Assembly: GCA_964517605.1 (NCBI GenBank)
Contig: CAZFCE010000010.1
Location: forward strand, 1 to 64,000
DNA: 64,000 nt
Source: J095 sp964517605
Lineage (GTDB): Bacteria > Chloroflexota > Anaerolineae > 4572-78 > J111
Direction of reading: 5' to 3'
The position numbers were made by a program, and so were the translations under genes. Position 1 is the stretch's first letter; each line of letters starts with the position of its first letter. Shown here piece after piece: positions 49,655 to 58,783 of this stretch. The notes below the pieces were generated by a model. The model was not told the DNA's origin, searched no databases, and saw only the letters and a list, made by a program, of their open reading frames with translations.

Positions 49655-50836
49655 TTATGGCCGGTTGTTGGGGCCAAACCATAACCCGGCGGCGGCGTCC
49701 CAGCGCCAGCCGGGCAGCGGCAGAGTTACCGGGCGGCTGGCCCAGCCGGATTGCACCCGCTGTTGCACGGTGTCCCAGCCGGGGATGCCGCTCACGGCGT
49801 CGGGGCTTTCTACGTTGCACGCGCCCACCGCCACGGCGGTAATCAATGCGGCTTCAATGGACATGCCTTTGACCGCCCCGGCCAAAAAGCCGGCAATGGT
49901 GCAATCGCCCGCGCCGGTGGTGCCCACCACGGTGGTTTTAAAAACCGGAGCCAGCAACTCGCGGCCCAGCCAACTGTCCGGCAGCGAAATGCCGCCCAAC
50001 GCGGCCAATCGCTCGGCGGAGGAGGTGGTGCGCACATAAGCGCCCTGGCTGCCCAGTTTGAGCAGCACCACCGCCGCGCCCAGTTCAAGCAGCCGGTCGG
50101 CCAGTTGCGCCAGCAGCGCGCCATCCACGTGGGCTTCCATGTCGCCGCCCTGGCTGAGCGTGTCAAAGCGGGGCCGGTCAAGCATAAACAGGATTTCATC
50201 CACGCTGGGCACAAACAAATCAACGTGCGGCAGCGCATTGGCCAGCAGCGCGGCCCAATCCACCTGCCCTTCTTCGGAGTTGGGGTCGGGCCGGGCCATA
50301 TCCAGCGAGGTGGTTAGCCCGGCGGCTTTGGCGCGTTGCATCAGTTGGGTCAGTTCGGCCCCACCGTTTAAAAACATGCAGCGCATGAGCGGCGGGTAGC
50401 CAAAGTGGAACAATTTAGCCCCGGCCAGTTGGTTCACATCCACATCGGCGGCCACAAAAGTATCGTTAGCGCCGGGGCAGTGCAAAAAGATGCGGTCTAC
50501 GCCGGGCGGGTTAATCACCACGGTGTAGGATGAGGCTTCATCGGGGCTGATAATGATCGTTTCGGTTAGCGTTTCGGCCTGGCGGCGCAGCAAATCAATA
50601 ATGGCGCGGCCAAACAGGTCGTCGCCCACTTTGCCCATCAATTGGGTGGGGATGCCCAACCGGTGTAGCGCCTGCCCGGTGTTCGATACCGCGCCGCCGG
50701 TGGCGGTTACGGCTGCGCCCACATGCGTTAATCTGCCGGGAACCAGCAGCGCGGCCAGGTTGCCTTCGCTCTGGCCAAAGGTGGGGATAATATCAAGGCA
50801 CAAATGGCCGGCAACAATTACATCTACTTTTGGCAT
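49655..50836 (-). CDS. PfkB-family carbohydrate kinase
   Basis: 393 residues from the ATG at 50836 behind AAGGAGAAATTATCCC; an upstream extension is rejected. The ribokinase-like fold has the PfkB motif 2 GTTGAGDCTIAGFLAGAV with the catalytic Asp, and a motif-1 region TATGGAVSNTGQALHRLG. The substrate, a sugar or nucleoside, is unknown; an insert in the sugar lid (DDLFGRAIIDLLRRQ) is usual for ribokinases. A tandem-repeat spacer separates it from the upstream RACo-like gene. Confidence 0.92.
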   Translation of the reverse strand: MPKVDVIVAGHLCLDIIPTFGQSEGNLAALLVPGRLTHVGAAVTATGGAVSNTGQALHRLGIPTQLMGKVGDDLFGRAIIDLLRRQAETLTETIIISPDEASSYTVVINPPGVDRIFLHCPGANDTFVAADVDVNQLAGAKLFHFGYPPLMRCMFLNGGAELTQLMQRAKAAGLTTSLDMARPDPNSEEGQVDWAALLANALPHVDLFVPSVDEILFMLDRPRFDTLSQGGDMEAHVDGALLAQLADRLLELGAAVVLLKLGSQGAYVRTTSSAERLAALGGISLPDSWLGRELLAPVFKTTVVGTTGAGDCTIAGFLAGAVKGMSIEAALITAVAVGACNVESPDAVSGIPGWDTVQQRVQSGWASRPVTLPLPGWRWDAAAGLWFGPNNRP

Positions 50837-50861
50837 GGGATAATTTCTCCTTGGTAATGAG

Positions 50862-50928
50862 TTCTGTGAGTAACGCTGACTCACAAAACTCACATAACTC
50901 ACATAACTCTTAAACTCAACTCACAGAA
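50862..50928. repeat. Short ACTCACATA repeats within an inverted repeat
   Basis: TTCTGTGAGT at 50862-50871 is the inverse of ACTCACAGAA at 50919-50928. Between them AACTCACAT-type words recur. It lies between the RACo-like and PfkB genes and could form a hairpin in their mRNA. Confidence 0.55.
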
Positions 50929-50932
50929 TTTG

Positions 50933-52507
50933 TTAAATTTTTGGAAACTGCATGGCGTTGGCGTAACGCTGGTTAAAATCCGGGTCTAAATCCAGATCAA
51001 TTTGTTCGGCTTGCGCGGCCAGCGCCTCGCTGCGGGCAAAACCGGCCTCGGATAGAAAGGTGGCTGCGCCCAACCCCGCGCCATTGGCAATGGTTTGCAC
51101 CACCTTGCGGCGCACCGGCGGCAGCATGCCAATGGCCAGCACCGCGTCAACATCAATCTGCCCGCCAAACGAGCCGGTTAAAATGACGCGCTGCATATCG
51201 GCAGGTTGCAGGCAAAGTTGCTCCATTAATATATCAACGGCGGTGCGGATGGCCCCTTTGGCTTTTTGCAACTCGCGCACATCCCACTGCGACAGGCGGA
51301 GCGCGCCATCATCCGTCAGTTGAAAAGAGCGCGTGCCTTTGGCGTTGGCGGACACCCGGTTGCTCAGGCGGGGCGGCGCGGGCGAAATGCGCCCGTTGGG
51401 TTCAATGATGCCAAGCTCCAGCAACACTTTGGTCAGCGTAACCAGCCCGGAGCCGGTTAGTCCCACCGGCGGCTGGTTGGCAATGGTTTCAAACTTCAGG
51501 CCGTCGCCATTGGAGTGAACATTGATGATTGCGCCATCCACGGCCCGGCTGCCGCAGGCGATGTTAACGCCCTCAAACGCCGGCCCCGCCGCGGTTGAGG
51601 CCACCAGAATGCGCCGGCCATCCGTAACCATCACCTCGCCGTTGGTGCCCAAATCAATGGCGGCCATCGGCCCGGCGGCCGTATCAAAATTGAAATAAGC
51701 CAGGCAGGCCAGCGCATCAGAGCCGACAAAGCCGCCAATCAGCGGCGGCAGCGAAATTGCGGCCCCCGCCGGAAAAATGCCGCCTAACAGCGGCGCGGCA
51801 TCGCCGATGGCCTGCCGTTGGTGGGGTTGAAAGGGCATCACCGCCAGTGTATCCAGCGGCAGGCGGGCCAGCAGGTGGTGCATGGCCGTGTTGCCCACAA
51901 TTGTAACCCGTTCAATCCGCTGCAAAACCTGGGGCGTTAGCTGGAGCGAATTGACGGCCTGATTAATGGACGCCAGCGTGAGTTTGTGCAGCCGGTCGGC
52001 GTGGGCGGGCCGGCTAATGGCCGCCGCCAGCCGCGAAATAACATCCGCGCCGTAAACGGCCTGTTGGTTAAGGCTGGCTCCGCCGGCAACCACCTCGCCG
52101 TTATCGAGCATGGTTAAAAAGGCGGCCACCGTGGTTGAGCCTAAATCAATGGCCAGTCCCAGCGGCGCTTGCCGCTGGCGGAGATGGCGGCGGCTGGATT
52201 TGAAAATTTTATTGGAGTAAACCACCACCGGAGCCAGCGTTATCTGCGCGTCGGTGGCAATTTGGGCGCGGCAAGCCAGCCGGTTGCCCACGGCCAGTTC
52301 GCCGGGCGTCAGGTTGTCGCGTTCAATATCATCGGGCGAGAATGCGCCGCTTTCCAGCAACACTTTGCATTTGCCGCAAACGCCGCGCCCGGCGCAGGGC
52401 TGTTCCAGCGGCAGGCCGGTGGCGGTGACGGCTTCGCCTGCCAGCGTGCCGGGGGTAACGGTTACGGTTTTTTGTTGCGGGCCGTAAATTACGGTAACGG
52501 TGGGCAT
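50933..52507 (-). CDS. Ferredoxin-ASKHA protein, RACo-like (DUF4445)
   Basis: 524 residues. The N-terminal 2Fe-2S ferredoxin has PCAGRGVCGKCKVLLESG plus a fourth Cys in NRLACRAQI. The rest is an ASKHA ATPase: GLAIDLGSTTVAAFL phosphate loop, AAIDLGTNGEVMV and VILTGSFGG. The architecture is that of reductive activators of corrinoid proteins in methyl transfer (RACo/RamA-like function). No corrinoid methyltransferase is in the window. It starts 3 bases after the DUF1638 stop, a combination often seen near corrinoid proteins. Confidence 0.9.
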   Translation of the reverse strand: MPTVTVIYGPQQKTVTVTPGTLAGEAVTATGLPLEQPCAGRGVCGKCKVLLESGAFSPDDIERDNLTPGELAVGNRLACRAQIATDAQITLAPVVVYSNKIFKSSRRHLRQRQAPLGLAIDLGSTTVAAFLTMLDNGEVVAGGASLNQQAVYGADVISRLAAAISRPAHADRLHKLTLASINQAVNSLQLTPQVLQRIERVTIVGNTAMHHLLARLPLDTLAVMPFQPHQRQAIGDAAPLLGGIFPAGAAISLPPLIGGFVGSDALACLAYFNFDTAAGPMAAIDLGTNGEVMVTDGRRILVASTAAGPAFEGVNIACGSRAVDGAIINVHSNGDGLKFETIANQPPVGLTGSGLVTLTKVLLELGIIEPNGRISPAPPRLSNRVSANAKGTRSFQLTDDGALRLSQWDVRELQKAKGAIRTAVDILMEQLCLQPADMQRVILTGSFGGQIDVDAVLAIGMLPPVRRKVVQTIANGAGLGAATFLSEAGFARSEALAAQAEQIDLDLDPDFNQRYANAMQFPKI

Positions 52508-52510
52508 AGG

Positions 52511-53221
52511 CTAAATTTCCCGCACAAAGTGATCCTGCTTCAGTTCGCCGCCGGGCGGAATGACCACAAAATCGTCATCGGCCAGATGCAGGTTGGCGGC
52601 GATGTCAATGAGCCGGCGCACGTAACTATCGGAGCCGAGCACCTCGGCGTAATTCATTTGCCAGCGCCGGCAATAATCGGCCACCTGTTGCGCCTGGGGG
52701 CGATAGGCGTCGAGATCGGCCTGGGTCTGGGCCACCAGCGCCAGCCGTTGGTAATGTTGATACTGCTGATCCATCACCCAAGCGGCGGTTTCCGGGCCAA
52801 ATTGCGCCACGTTTTTTTGGTATTCGGCCAGCGGATTGGTGCCGGCTTCCAGCCAGCCTTTGCTCAGCCAGTAGGTGCCGGGGTGGTTGGTAAACTCACG
52901 CCGGTAGGCGGCGTATGACCCCAGCAAAATGGCAATGCAATCATCGGTGCGCGGAATGAGCAGCGTGTGCGGCCCGGCCTTGATACCGCGCAGCCCGTTA
53001 CCGCACAGGCCGTAGCCCAACACAATCAAACTGGGAACGGTGATGCTGTCAACGGCGTTTTGCACGCTAACCGCCAGTTTTTTGGGGAAAACGTGCAGCC
53101 CGTAGTCCAGAAAGGTAATCTGATCGGCCAGGTTGGCCGGCAGCATGGTTTCCAGCATATTTTGAAACACCTGGCAAGCGATAACCACTACGGGCATTGG
53201 GTGAGGCGCAGTTTGATTCAT
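52511..53221 (-). CDS. DUF1638 protein
   Basis: 236 residues. The pattern VVVIACQVFQNMLE, LGYGLCGNGLRGI and LLIPRTDDCIAILLGS is characteristic of DUF1638, which has conserved Cys, Asp-Asp and Gly residues that could bind a metal. Members accompany corrinoid methyltransferases and RACo-type activators in methylotrophic anaerobes. Here only the activator is adjacent. No Shine-Dalgarno is seen. A weak promoter (TTGCGG-18-TAACAT) lies upstream. Confidence 0.88.
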   Translation of the reverse strand: MNQTAPHPMPVVVIACQVFQNMLETMLPANLADQITFLDYGLHVFPKKLAVSVQNAVDSITVPSLIVLGYGLCGNGLRGIKAGPHTLLIPRTDDCIAILLGSYAAYRREFTNHPGTYWLSKGWLEAGTNPLAEYQKNVAQFGPETAAWVMDQQYQHYQRLALVAQTQADLDAYRPQAQQVADYCRRWQMNYAEVLGSDSYVRRLIDIAANLHLADDDFVVIPPGGELKQDHFVREI

Positions 53222-53242
53222 CTAAGTTTAAAACCCGGCTTA

Positions 53243-53272
53243 ATGTTAAATGACCAAACGATTTTACCGCAA
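53243..53272 (-). promoter_or_regulatory. Possible promoter of the DUF1638-led cluster
   Basis: Minus strand: TTGCGG (53272-53267), 18-bp spacer, TAACAT (53248-53243). It is placed between the terminator of the SPFH operon and the DUF1638 start. Confidence 0.4.
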
Positions 53273-53300
53273 ACCGGCCAAAGTTGGCTAAATTACGCGC

Positions 53301-53343
53301 AAAAAAAGTGCCGGGTGGAACAGTAAATCTGTTCCACCCGGCA
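53301..53343 (-). terminator. Intrinsic terminator of the SPFH operon
   Basis: On the minus strand, TGCCGGGTGGAACAG pairs perfectly (15 bp) with CTGTTCCACCCGGCA around a 5-nt loop, and the 3' side runs into CTTTTTTTG. Confidence 0.93.
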
Positions 53344-53355
53344 TCAAACAACAGG

Positions 53356-54294
53356 TTATCGTTTAAAGTGGGGTTTATCGGGGCTGTCTACCGGCCCGGG
53401 TTTGTTGGCGGCTAAAAATTGTGCCAACAATTCGTTTTTGGGCGGCAACAGGGTTAACCGGGATTTGCCATCGAGTAGGTTTTGGGTTTCCAGTATTTCA
53501 AACATGGCCGCGGATACATCCGGCTCCTGGCTGATTTTTTGCAGCGCCTCGCCCACAATTTTGGGACGCATGGCTTTGGCTTTGGCAAACTCCACCGCGG
53601 CCTGGCGTTCGGCGGTGCTGGTGATGATGCTCACCTGGTTGGCCCCATCCTGCTTGATAGCTGCCGTTACCTGCCGCAACCGGTTGACCACTTTTTCTTC
53701 GATTTGCCGGATCATCTGCACATCCCGAAAATGAACTTTGCGGATGTAAATTGATCCCAATTTGTAGCCCCACTCCTCGGATTTGGGCGATACCTCGGCC
53801 CGCACCGTCTGGCTCATGGGGTGGCGATTTTGCAGCATTTCGCCCAGCGGCAGGTTGCTCAAACAGCGCACCGTGGCGTTGCTCACATTGGCCGAAAGCG
53901 ACCCCTGCGGGTCAACGTTTTTAAAAATGTAGGCCACCGGGTCGCTGATGTACATTTCGTACCAAATGCCAATGCCCATCGGCGCGCCCTCTTCGGAGTT
54001 AACCGGCTGGCTACGCAGATATTGCTGATCCAGCCGCACGTCGAGGATGTACCGCCGGCCCAGCCAGTTTACCAAAAAGCCCTGCACGCCAAATTTTAGC
54101 CACAACGAGTTGAGGCCCGGTTCGTTGAGCACGCCCACCACCCGGCCAAACAGCACGTACACGTGGCAGCGCCCTTCCTCGACAATGGTGTACAAACCCA
54201 GCGTCCGCACAAAGAAAAGTAACGTTGGGATGATAACGAACATCCCAAAAAAGGATAGTACCGCCGCGCCCATAAAACTGAATAAAGTATTCAT
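53356..54294 (-). CDS. SPFH/band-7 (stomatin-prohibitin) protein 2
   Basis: 312 residues. An N-terminal hydrophobic segment (GAAVLSFFGMFVIIPTLLFFV) anchors the protein, and an SPFH domain follows (about 30-220; GRCHVYVLFGRVVGVLNEPG, WYEMYISDPVAYIFKNVD, GSIYIRKVHFRD). A coiled coil rich in Ala, Glu and Lys and a short tail follow. It is probably a hetero-oligomer with the upstream paralogue, like HflK/HflC or stomatin scaffolds in membrane microdomains. The start overlaps the upstream stop (TAATG). Confidence 0.92.
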   Translation of the reverse strand: MNTLFSFMGAAVLSFFGMFVIIPTLLFFVRTLGLYTIVEEGRCHVYVLFGRVVGVLNEPGLNSLWLKFGVQGFLVNWLGRRYILDVRLDQQYLRSQPVNSEEGAPMGIGIWYEMYISDPVAYIFKNVDPQGSLSANVSNATVRCLSNLPLGEMLQNRHPMSQTVRAEVSPKSEEWGYKLGSIYIRKVHFRDVQMIRQIEEKVVNRLRQVTAAIKQDGANQVSIITSTAERQAAVEFAKAKAMRPKIVGEALQKISQEPDVSAAMFEILETQNLLDGKSRLTLLPPKNELLAQFLAANKPGPVDSPDKPHFKR

Positions 54295-55283
54295 TATTGG
54301 CGTTCCTCCAGGATAATTTGTTCGGCCCGGCTGTACAATTTCAGGCGAACGTTTCGCAGATAGGTTTGCAGCACCTCCGGGCCGTTCTTTTTTAACTCCC
54401 GGAGTTGATTAGCCAGCGCCAGCAGCGGCTCCACCTCGGCCTGCGCGTTGAGTGTTTCAATTTCTACGGCGCGTTTGGATTGGACAATCTTCTGGTCCGC
54501 CGAAGCCTGCGCCAGGCTGATATCGGATGAAACCTGGTTGTGAGCGGTGTTAATGGCGGCCAACGCCGATTCTACCTCCGCCGGCGGGTCAATATTGGTA
54601 ATCAACGAGACATCGAGCATAATGCCGTAGCGGGCCGCCGAAGACTGGCACTCCCGATCCATGTGTTCGTTGATGTCGCGCAGGTTTTTACGTAAATCAT
54701 TGATGGACACGCCCGCCATTACGCTCAAATCTGCGGCCCCGGTTTCTGCCAGATCAGTCCGGTCGGGAGCCTCAAAGCTGGCAATCCGCTCTCGCAAAAT
54801 AGAGACAAAGTAGCCCATTACATGCACAATCGGCTTTTTTACGCCAAACAGGTAGGCGTACAGGTTTCGCTCAGAAACCCGGTACCGGATTTGGCCCTCC
54901 AGCCCGGTATTGAGCTGGTCTTTAGTCACCGCCTCCAGCGTGGTGCCGCCTTTGTTAACGTCCGGCGCTTCGGGATCAAAAGCCATATTAATGGTTTGCG
55001 TGGCAATCGAAACCTTGTAGATTCTTTCCCAGGGCCATTTAAAATAAGGGCCGCCCGGTTGAATAACCCGCACCTGCGGGTATTTATACCGCTCCCGCTC
55101 TTCGGGGCGCAGTTTCTCCGCAATGGGGTCATCTAAAATGGTTTTTTTGCCAATCCGTTCGGCCCGGCCAAAAACTGTTTTTACCGCCCGCTCGTTTTGG
55201 TCAACCGTGTAAAGGCCGGCCAAAATGTAACGGGTGGCAAACCAGGCTATAAAACCCACAATAAACCCAAAAAAACAAGCCAT
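54294..55283 (-). CDS. SPFH/band-7 (stomatin-prohibitin) protein 1
   Basis: 329 residues; AAAGGAGTGATATTTT precedes the ATG. An N-terminal helix (CFFGFIVGFIAWFATRYIL) leads to the SPFH domain (YTVDQNERAVKTVFGRAERIG, QIRYRVSERNLYAYLFGVKKP). The C-terminal part is a coiled coil (ALAAINTAHNQVSSDISLAQASADQKI). It forms a two-gene operon with the next SPFH gene under a TTGAAC-17-TATACT promoter. Likely a membrane microdomain or protease-scaffold protein. Confidence 0.92.
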   Translation of the reverse strand: MACFFGFIVGFIAWFATRYILAGLYTVDQNERAVKTVFGRAERIGKKTILDDPIAEKLRPEERERYKYPQVRVIQPGGPYFKWPWERIYKVSIATQTINMAFDPEAPDVNKGGTTLEAVTKDQLNTGLEGQIRYRVSERNLYAYLFGVKKPIVHVMGYFVSILRERIASFEAPDRTDLAETGAADLSVMAGVSINDLRKNLRDINEHMDRECQSSAARYGIMLDVSLITNIDPPAEVESALAAINTAHNQVSSDISLAQASADQKIVQSKRAVEIETLNAQAEVEPLLALANQLRELKKNGPEVLQTYLRNVRLKLYSRAEQIILEERQ

Positions 55284-55361
55284 AAAATATCACTCCTTTC
55301 GATAATTAATGCCGATTTTGGTTGTTATCCGGCGTGTCGGTGCCTGAACTTCGCCCAACCC

Positions 55362-55390
55362 AGTATATCATTAAACCCAACCGGGTTCAA
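55362..55390 (-). promoter_or_regulatory. Promoter of the SPFH operon
   Basis: Minus strand: TTGAAC (55390-55385), 17-bp spacer, TATACT (55367-55362). The leader is about 70 nt. Confidence 0.75.
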
Positions 55391-55497
55391 CGACCAACGC
55401 CGCATCTTGCCGGAGATGAAAGGCCGGTTAAGCAAATTTCTTTCACGTTAGTTTTACGGACAGGGGCAATCTTTTAAGATTACGCCGGTTATTATGA

Positions 55498-55506
55498 TGG
55501 TATACT
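55498..55506 (+). promoter_or_regulatory. Extended -10 element for the YfcE-like gene
   Basis: TGG directly precedes TATACT (55501-55506). No good -35 box is present. Confidence 0.45.
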
Positions 55507-55678
55507 GTTAAAAACCGGATAATTCTGGTTGTTTTCCTCCTTAAAAAATCATCCCCCGGCAATATACAAAAGAGGATTTATATTCTTGTTATCCATTGGG
55601 TGAAATTATTGGCACAAGGTATATTGTTGCGCCGGGAAACTGATTTTTAAGTTTTTTGGTTGTAGAAAGGATATACCG

Positions 55679-56500
55679 ATGATAAAACTGGCCGTTATTT
55701 CAGATATCCACGGCAACAGTATCGCCTTGCGAGAGGTGTTGGCCGATCTGGATCAGCAGGGTGAAATTGATTGTCTGTTAAATTTGGGCGATATAGCCGT
55801 ATTTGGCCCCGACCCTGCCGGTGTTATAGACTTGCTGGAACAACACCGCCCAATGTTGCATATTATGGGCAACACCGATCGTTACCTGGTAGAAGAGCAA
55901 TATCCCGGCGAGCCGGGCGGCATTGATTGGCAATCGCAGGTGCTGGCCAGTTTTCCGTGGACGGCCCAGCAACTTGGCCCCGCCGGGCTGGAATATTTGG
56001 CCGCTTTGCCCCCGCGACAGTATTTGCAGCTTACCCCGGAACATTCTATTTTGGCGGTTCACGGTTCGCCCCGTAGCGATGAGGAGAACATACGCCCCGA
56101 CACCCCGGACGACAAATTGATAGAGATGACGCAGTTTACCCCGCCGCATAATTTGTTGCTGTCCGGGCATACCCACCTGCCGTTTGTGCGGAATATTCAG
56201 GGGCGATGGTTTGTAAATTCGGGCAGCGTTGGGCTGCCGTTTGATGGCGACCCTCGCGCCAGCTACACCATTATCACCCTGTTGCCGGGCGGGCAGTATA
56301 AAATTGAACTCCGCCGGGTGCAGTACGATATCGAAGCTGTGGTGCGCCAACTTGAGGCGCTCAACCATCCCACGGTTGACGTTTCGGCGTACAACCTGCG
56401 CACGGCCCGCTCTTTGGGCAGTAAGCTCATCTACACTGACCGGATGCGGCAGGGTACCGATAAATTCCCCAGGTCAGTGGTGCATTCAACTGCGGTTTAA
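55679..56500 (+). CDS. Metallophosphoesterase, YfcE/Ap4A-phosphatase-like
   Basis: 273 residues behind AAAGGATATACCG. Cytosolic calcineurin-like fold with VISDIHGN, LNLGDIAVFGPDP, IMGNTDRY, LAVHGSPR and LSGHTHLPF, then VNSGSVGLPF; all metal ligands are present. The family acts on phosphodiesters or dinucleoside polyphosphates. It is longer than YfcE, with an extra C-terminal segment of about 40 residues (ALNHPTVDVSAYNL). Single gene, ended by a bidirectional terminator. Confidence 0.92.
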   Translation: MIKLAVISDIHGNSIALREVLADLDQQGEIDCLLNLGDIAVFGPDPAGVIDLLEQHRPMLHIMGNTDRYLVEEQYPGEPGGIDWQSQVLASFPWTAQQLGPAGLEYLAALPPRQYLQLTPEHSILAVHGSPRSDEENIRPDTPDDKLIEMTQFTPPHNLLLSGHTHLPFVRNIQGRWFVNSGSVGLPFDGDPRASYTIITLLPGGQYKIELRRVQYDIEAVVRQLEALNHPTVDVSAYNLRTARSLGSKLIYTDRMRQGTDKFPRSVVHSTAV

Positions 56501-56520
56501 AGTAAGAAATCGGCCAACCA

Positions 56521-56548
56521 AAAAGAGCGCCACTTTTGGCGCTCTTTT
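56521..56548. terminator. Bidirectional intrinsic terminator
   Basis: AAAAGAGCGCCA and TGGCGCTCTTTT form a perfect 12-bp stem around CTTT, with A and U runs on the two sides. It serves both the phosphoesterase gene and the convergent efflux operon. Confidence 0.95.
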
Positions 56549-56571
56549 TTATAACGGCTGCCGCCGGTAAA

Positions 56572-58770
56572 TTACCGCCAGCTAAAAACCTTTTCATCCA
56601 CAAAGTTATATTGAATATTCAATGCGGCGTTCACTTCATCCGAGAACATGGCCCGCTGGTTTGAGCCGTCGGCGTTCATGACCCAAAACTCCCAGCGCCC
56701 GATGCGGTCGGTTAAAAAGGCAATCTGCGTGCCATCCGGCGACCAGACCGGCGACACGTTGTTCCACTGCTTGTTTTCGCCGCCCGGCACCAGCGGGGCA
56801 AAGAGCGGCGTTTTGGTCAGTTGCACCCGGCCCGTGCCATCGCGGTTGAGCCGGTAAATATCAAAGCCGCTGCCGCCGTTTGATTTGCCCGCCGACACCG
56901 CCAGGTAGCGGCCATCCGGCGAAAACGCCGGCGAACCGTCGCTCAGGTTATCGGTGATGGGCTGGTTAACGTTGCGGTTTACATCAACTTCTACCAGGCC
57001 GCGCCCGCCATCCGAAACCAGCCGCCACGCCTGGGTGGGGTCCCACGCTGGGCGAAAGGCGTAAGTGCCGCCGTCAACATCCTCAAACTTGCCATCGGCC
57101 ACGCTTACCACGCGCAGCCCCCAGTGCGGGTCGGGCGGGAGCGTGTATTGCAGGTACGGCACGCCGCCCACCACATGGCCGCCGTTGATAATCGGTTTGA
57201 TGTCAACCTTTACGCCGCTGGCGTTCCACGGAATCTGGTCAATGTGTTTTTCGGAATACTCAACTTTAACCTGCTTTTCTTCCGTGCGGCCTTCGTGTTG
57301 AAAGTTGATGGCGATTTTTGCGCCATCGGGCGACCATTCCGCGCCTTTGGGCTGCTTTACAAATTCCATAATCTGGCGCTCGTTGCTGCCATCAATACCA
57401 GTCACCCACAGCGAACCGGGAGCCGATTCGCCTTGCGGCCAGCGGGTAAAGGCCACCAGCTTGCCATCGGGCGACATGGCCGGGTCAATACCGGTGGTAA
57501 GCCGGCGCAGCCCGGAGCCATCGGCGTTCATAACCATAATCTCGCCGCCGCTGCTGGTTTGGAACACCAGCTTGCCCTGTTTGGCCGAGGCCGCCGCCGC
57601 CACCGGGCTAACCGTGGGCACGGCCACAACTTTGGGCGCGGGCGCTATGGGCACGCTCATAATATTGTTGCTAAGGGTAAGGTTGAGTAGTTGCGCCCAA
57701 CCGGTGCTGCCGCCCAGCACGGGCTGCACCAGCGCCCAACTGCGGCCATCGTTTAAGCCAATAACGCGCACAATATTGTTGATGGCTAACAGCCCCACCT
57801 GGTTGTTAAAAATGCCGGGGCCGTCGTACAGTTGCACTTCGTTGGCCGTAACCCAGGCCGAATAAATTGTGGGCGCGGCTTCAACCGAACCCGCCGGCTG
57901 CACTTCGGACAGCGACACCCAGCCCACCCGCGAATGCTGCGGCTGCACCAGCGCCCACTGCCGCGAGGCATCCAGCCCCAAAACGGTCAGGCTTTCTTGC
58001 GGGTCGGTTAGTTCGTCAATGGGGGCAAAGGTGGTGGCCGGGCCGGGGCGCACGCCGGGTTTAACCACGGCGGGTTTGGCCGTGGTTATGGCTACCAGCG
58101 CGGCGTAATCGGCGGGTTGGCTGGCTGCGGGTTGCGGGTTAGCCACGGCTACCGCTGCCGGCGTTGCGCCGGCAGCCACGGCTTTATCGGCAACAGGCGA
58201 TGCCGGTTCGCCGATGACCGTTTGCAATTTGGGCGCGTGGGTCAGCGCGCCGGCAGGCGTAAGGTAATCCAGCAGCACCCAGCCCACGCCGGGGTTAGCC
58301 GAGCGCACCAGCGCCCAATCGCCGTGGGGGTTAACGGCCAGCACGTCAACCTGCTTGCCTTTGGCCACAGCGCCCACGCGGGCGTAATCGGGGCCGGGGC
58401 CTTGCCGCAGATTGGCCGCGTCAATGTTCACCTGAGCCGTGACCACCGCCGGCATATCGGTGATAGCCTGGCTGTTGCCGGCAGCCACGGTTTTGGCGGT
58501 GGGTTGCGCCGTGGGCGAGACGGCAACGGTGGCCGTAACCACCGCTACTTTAACTTCAACCGGCGTGGCCGTAGCGGGGAGCGGCGTGGCGGTGGCCACA
58601 TCGCTCAGGCTGATTTTTGGGAACGGCGTGGGTGAGGCCGCCGCCACCGTGGGTTGCGCCGTGGGCCAACCGGCCAGCGGTTCCAGTTTGGTGTTGCTGG
58701 CTTCGGCGGCAGAGCAGCCGGTTAGCAGCACAATAAAGATGAGGCCGAGAAGAGATTGCACGTTTTTCAT
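56572..58770 (-). CDS. Lipoprotein with SH3 domains and TolB-like (PD40) beta-propeller
   Basis: 732 residues from the ATG at 58770, preceded by GAGGTATTTACC. The signal peptide has a lipobox with Cys19 (VLLTGC). After a Thr/Ala/Pro-rich linker come three SH3-like units (about 120-185, 240-305 and 320-380; for example VNIDAANLRQGPGPDYARVG), each ending in a WALV pattern. The C-terminal half is a PD40/WD40-type propeller (IMVMNADGSGLRRLT, AFTRWPQGE, PVWSPDGTQIAFLTDR, FWVMNADGSNQRAM). It is the last gene of the RND operon, 13 bases after the pump. It could bind cell wall and sense or scaffold; no enzymatic site is seen. Confidence 0.88.
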   Translation of the reverse strand: MKNVQSLLGLIFIVLLTGCSAAEASNTKLEPLAGWPTAQPTVAAASPTPFPKISLSDVATATPLPATATPVEVKVAVVTATVAVSPTAQPTAKTVAAGNSQAITDMPAVVTAQVNIDAANLRQGPGPDYARVGAVAKGKQVDVLAVNPHGDWALVRSANPGVGWVLLDYLTPAGALTHAPKLQTVIGEPASPVADKAVAAGATPAAVAVANPQPAASQPADYAALVAITTAKPAVVKPGVRPGPATTFAPIDELTDPQESLTVLGLDASRQWALVQPQHSRVGWVSLSEVQPAGSVEAAPTIYSAWVTANEVQLYDGPGIFNNQVGLLAINNIVRVIGLNDGRSWALVQPVLGGSTGWAQLLNLTLSNNIMSVPIAPAPKVVAVPTVSPVAAAASAKQGKLVFQTSSGGEIMVMNADGSGLRRLTTGIDPAMSPDGKLVAFTRWPQGESAPGSLWVTGIDGSNERQIMEFVKQPKGAEWSPDGAKIAINFQHEGRTEEKQVKVEYSEKHIDQIPWNASGVKVDIKPIINGGHVVGGVPYLQYTLPPDPHWGLRVVSVADGKFEDVDGGTYAFRPAWDPTQAWRLVSDGGRGLVEVDVNRNVNQPITDNLSDGSPAFSPDGRYLAVSAGKSNGGSGFDIYRLNRDGTGRVQLTKTPLFAPLVPGGENKQWNNVSPVWSPDGTQIAFLTDRIGRWEFWVMNADGSNQRAMFSDEVNAALNIQYNFVDEKVFSWR

Positions 58771-58783
58771 GGTAAATACCTCG

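Larger units (their letters stand above)
55284..55678. other. Divergent intergenic region, 395 bp
   Basis: It carries the SPFH promoter and, on the plus strand, an extended -10 element for the phosphoesterase gene. The rest, about 55510-55660, is AT-rich with no recognised motif; the predicted plus-strand leader is about 165 nt, long enough to hold regulatory structure, but no clear hairpin was found. Confidence 0.5.
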
